DNA of 7,566 nucleotides, taken from NCBI GenBank assembly GCA_026982585.1, contig JALSGW010000426.1, positions 1 through 7,566 on the forward strand, in the 5' to 3' direction. Shown piece by piece: positions 5,903-7,566 of this stretch (within the stretch, counting starts at the first letter, position 1; the number at the start of each line of letters is the position of its first letter). Source of the DNA: Alphaproteobacteria bacterium (lineage in GTDB: Bacteria; Pseudomonadota; Alphaproteobacteria; Geminicoccales; Geminicoccaceae). A model generated the notes under the pieces. That model saw only the letters and a list, made by a program, of their open reading frames with translations. It had not been told where the DNA came from and searched no databases. Both the position numbers and the translations under genes were made by a program.

Positions 5903-7450
5903 ATGACCTCGCCGCCGCGACTCGAGCTTCGCGGGATCACCAAGCGCTTTCCCGGCGTGCTCGCCAACGAGGCGGTGGATCTCCGGGTCCTGCCCGGCGA
6001 GATCCACGCGCTCCTCGGCGAGAACGGAGCCGGCAAGAGCACCCTGGTGAAGATCATCTACGGGGTGCTGAGGCCCGATTCGGGCCGCATGATGCTGGAC
6101 GGGGCACCGCTTCGCCTCTCCTCCCCGCGCGATGCCCGCCGGCGCGGGATCGCCATGGTGTTCCAGCATTTCACCCTGTTCGAGAACCTGAGCGTGGCGG
6201 AGAATCTGGCCCTTGGGGTGGACCGCAGGCGGCCGCTTCGGGCGCTCGTGCAGGAACTCGCGGACACCGGACGCCGCTTCGGCCTGGAGCTGGATCCCCG
6301 CAGGCCGGTGCACGAGCTCTCGGCCGGGGAACGGCAGCGGCTCGAGATCCTGCGCTGCCTGCTGGGCCGGCCGCGGCTGCTGATCATGGACGAGCCCACC
6401 TCGGTGTTGGCGCCCCAGGAGGTCACGCAACTGTTCCTGGCCCTTAGCCGAATCGCCGCCGCCGGCTGTTCGGTGCTCTTCATCAGCCACAAGATCGAGG
6501 AGGTGCGGGCGCTCTGCCACCGCGCCACGGTGCTGCGGCGGGGCCGGGTGGTGGCGCGGCTCGAGGCGCCGGCGGACACGCCCGCTCGGGAGATCGTGCG
6601 GCTGATGGTGGGAACCGAGGTGCGGGAACCGGTGCGGCCCAAGGATCCGGCCCGCGGTGGGCCGCCGCTATTGGAGCTGTGCGGCCTCTCGCTGCCGTCC
6701 GAAACACCGCTCGGCATCCCGCTGCGCGATCTGCGGCTCGAGCTCAGGGCGGGCGAGATCCTGGGCATCGCCGGGGTGGCCGGCAACGGCCAGCGGGAGC
6801 TCGTCGAGGCGCTTGCCGGAGAGCGGCTTGCCCCCCGCGCCGACATGATCCGGTTGCGGGGCCGGCCGGTGGGCCGGCTCGGACCGGCCGCGCGGCGGCG
6901 GCTCGGGCTCGCCGTGCTGCCGGAACAGCGACTCGGCCATGCGGCCGTGGCGGGGCTTGCCCTCAGCGCCAACGCGTTGCTCTCCGCCTGGCCCAAAGGA
7001 GGCCTGGTGCGGCACGGCCTGGTGCGCTGGCGGAGGGCGCGGTCCTTGGCCGCCGATATCGTGGATCGGTTCGCGGTCCAGGCGCCGGGGCGCGATCCTC
7101 CGGCGGGCCAACTGTCCGGCGGCAATCTGCAGAAATTCGTGATCGGCCGGGAACTCTTGCAGGATCCCCAAGTGCTGGTGGTGGCCCAGCCCACCTGGGG
7201 CATCGACGCCGCCTCCAGCGCCGCGGTCCACCGCGCCCTCGCCCGGCTCGCCGCCTCGGGCGCCGGCATCCTGCTGGTCTCGCAGGACCTGGACGAACTG
7301 TTCCTGCTGGCCGATCGCATCGCAGTTTTGTACCGGGGCCGCCTCCATCCTCCACGCGCCGCCCAAAGCGAGGAACTCGAATCGATCGGCCTCGAGATGA
7401 CGGGTGCTGCCCGATCCGCCTCCGCCGCGCTGGACCATGCTGAGGCTTGA
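5903..7450 (+). CDS. Nucleoside/simple-sugar type ABC importer, double ATP-binding protein
   Basis: This 515-residue cytoplasmic protein powers an importer of the BmpA/nucleoside (YufO/NupO-like) class, with two fused nucleotide-binding domains. Domain 1 (6-240) is intact: Walker A GENGAGKST (39-47), Q-loop Gln88, signature LSAGERQ (139-145), Walker B LLIMDEP (159-165), H-loop His196. Domain 2 (256-500) is degenerate in the way usual for this class: its P-loop is GVAGNGQRE (291-299) without the Lys-Ser/Thr, its signature LSGGNLQK (404-411) is intact, and its Walker B reads VLVVAQPTWGID (424-435) with Gln429 at the catalytic glutamate position. Gln461 replaces the switch histidine. The AQPTWGID form and the adjacent ade favour nucleosides or purine bases over sugars as cargo; exact substrate is inferred. 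The ribosome binding site before ATG 5903 is weak, and no in-frame ATG or GTG lies in the gap after ade. The permease gene starts 14 bases before this gene ends. Confidence 0.93.
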   Translation: MTSPPRLELRGITKRFPGVLANEAVDLRVLPGEIHALLGENGAGKSTLVKIIYGVLRPDSGRMMLDGAPLRLSSPRDARRRGIAMVFQHFTLFENLSVAENLALGVDRRRPLRALVQELADTGRRFGLELDPRRPVHELSAGERQRLEILRCLLGRPRLLIMDEPTSVLAPQEVTQLFLALSRIAAAGCSVLFISHKIEEVRALCHRATVLRRGRVVARLEAPADTPAREIVRLMVGTEVREPVRPKDPARGGPPLLELCGLSLPSETPLGIPLRDLRLELRAGEILGIAGVAGNGQRELVEALAGERLAPRADMIRLRGRPVGRLGPAARRRLGLAVLPEQRLGHAAVAGLALSANALLSAWPKGGLVRHGLVRWRRARSLAADIVDRFAVQAPGRDPPAGQLSGGNLQKFVIGRELLQDPQVLVVAQPTWGIDAASSAAVHRALARLAASGAGILLVSQDLDELFLLADRIAVLYRGRLHPPRAAQSEELESIGLEMTGAARSASAALDHAEA

Positions 7451-7566
7451 GCCCCGGGCATCGCCGTCGGCTTCGGCCTTGGTGCTGGCGCCGCTCGCGG
7501 CGCTGGCCCTCACCGCGTTGGTCGGAACGCTGCTGTTCCGGGCGCTGGGGTTCGATCCCGCGGCCG
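7437..7566 (+). CDS. ABC importer permease, nucleoside type, 3' truncated by window
   Basis: ATG 7437 opens a frame that continues to the right edge, giving 43 residues. It overlaps the end of the ATPase gene by 14 bases in another frame, so translational coupling is likely. The visible protein begins MLRLEPRASPSASAL and continues into a hydrophobic segment (about residues 15-36, rich in Leu and Ala), then LGFDPAA. This is the pattern of the first membrane helix and following loop of BmpA-class nucleoside importer permeases (YufP/NupP-like), which often begin with a similar basic LRLEPR stretch. The assignment rests on this short N-terminus and on the ATPase neighbour. A second permease gene and a substrate-binding lipoprotein gene would be expected nearby but are outside the window. 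Confidence 0.85.
   Translation, partial: MLRLEPRASPSASALVLAPLAALALTALVGTLLFRALGFDPAA

Noticed and set aside
6058..7461. Open frame of 467 codons on the minus strand opposite the ABC ATPase
   Set aside because: Ser/Arg/Ala-rich shadow without motifs, antisense to a clear ATPase.

Overview
The window is strongly GC-rich and gene-dense, with every supported gene on the + strand. Gaps are short and AGGAGG-type ribosome binding sites are frequent. The enterobacterial-style long MsrA, the bacterial-type archease (HQADIGVRGWG) and the RaiA/HPF-plus-cold-shock fusion suggest a GC-rich proteobacterium, probably a gammaproteobacterium. This is an inference from protein character only. I see no rRNA, tRNA, CRISPR array, insertion sequence, phage gene or sign of recent transfer.

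Layout. (1) 2-772 is the 3' part of a DUF4139 (mucoidy-inhibitor MuiA-like) gene cut by the window edge. (2) 772-1437 is msrA, whose start overlaps the previous stop codon by one base. (3) 1438-1606 is a 169-base spacer holding two competing starts for the next gene and a 12-bp palindrome. (4) 1607-2044 archease, 2060-3490 rtcB and 3499-4053 an HPF/RaiA-cold-shock fusion are packed with gaps of 15 and 8 bases and form a likely RNA-repair/ribosome-protection operon. (5) After 61 bases comes ade, adenine deaminase (4116-5831). (6) After 71 bases comes a double-domain nucleoside-type ABC ATPase (5903-7450). (7) Its permease partner starts inside the ATPase gene and runs off the right edge (7437-7566).

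How the genes may work together. RtcB joins RNA ends left by endonucleases (2',3'-cyclic phosphate or 3'-phosphate to 5'-OH), and archease speeds its guanylylation and turnover. The HPF/RaiA-like fusion should bind ribosomes and perhaps structured RNA under stress, and MsrA repairs oxidised methionine. The left half therefore reads as a damage-repair block for RNA, ribosomes and protein. The right half reads as a purine uptake and salvage block: a nucleoside or purine-base importer next to the enzyme that turns adenine into hypoxanthine.

Most genes belong to known families. The least routine feature is the close grouping of archease, rtcB and the HPF-CSD fusion. I found no convincing wholly new system.
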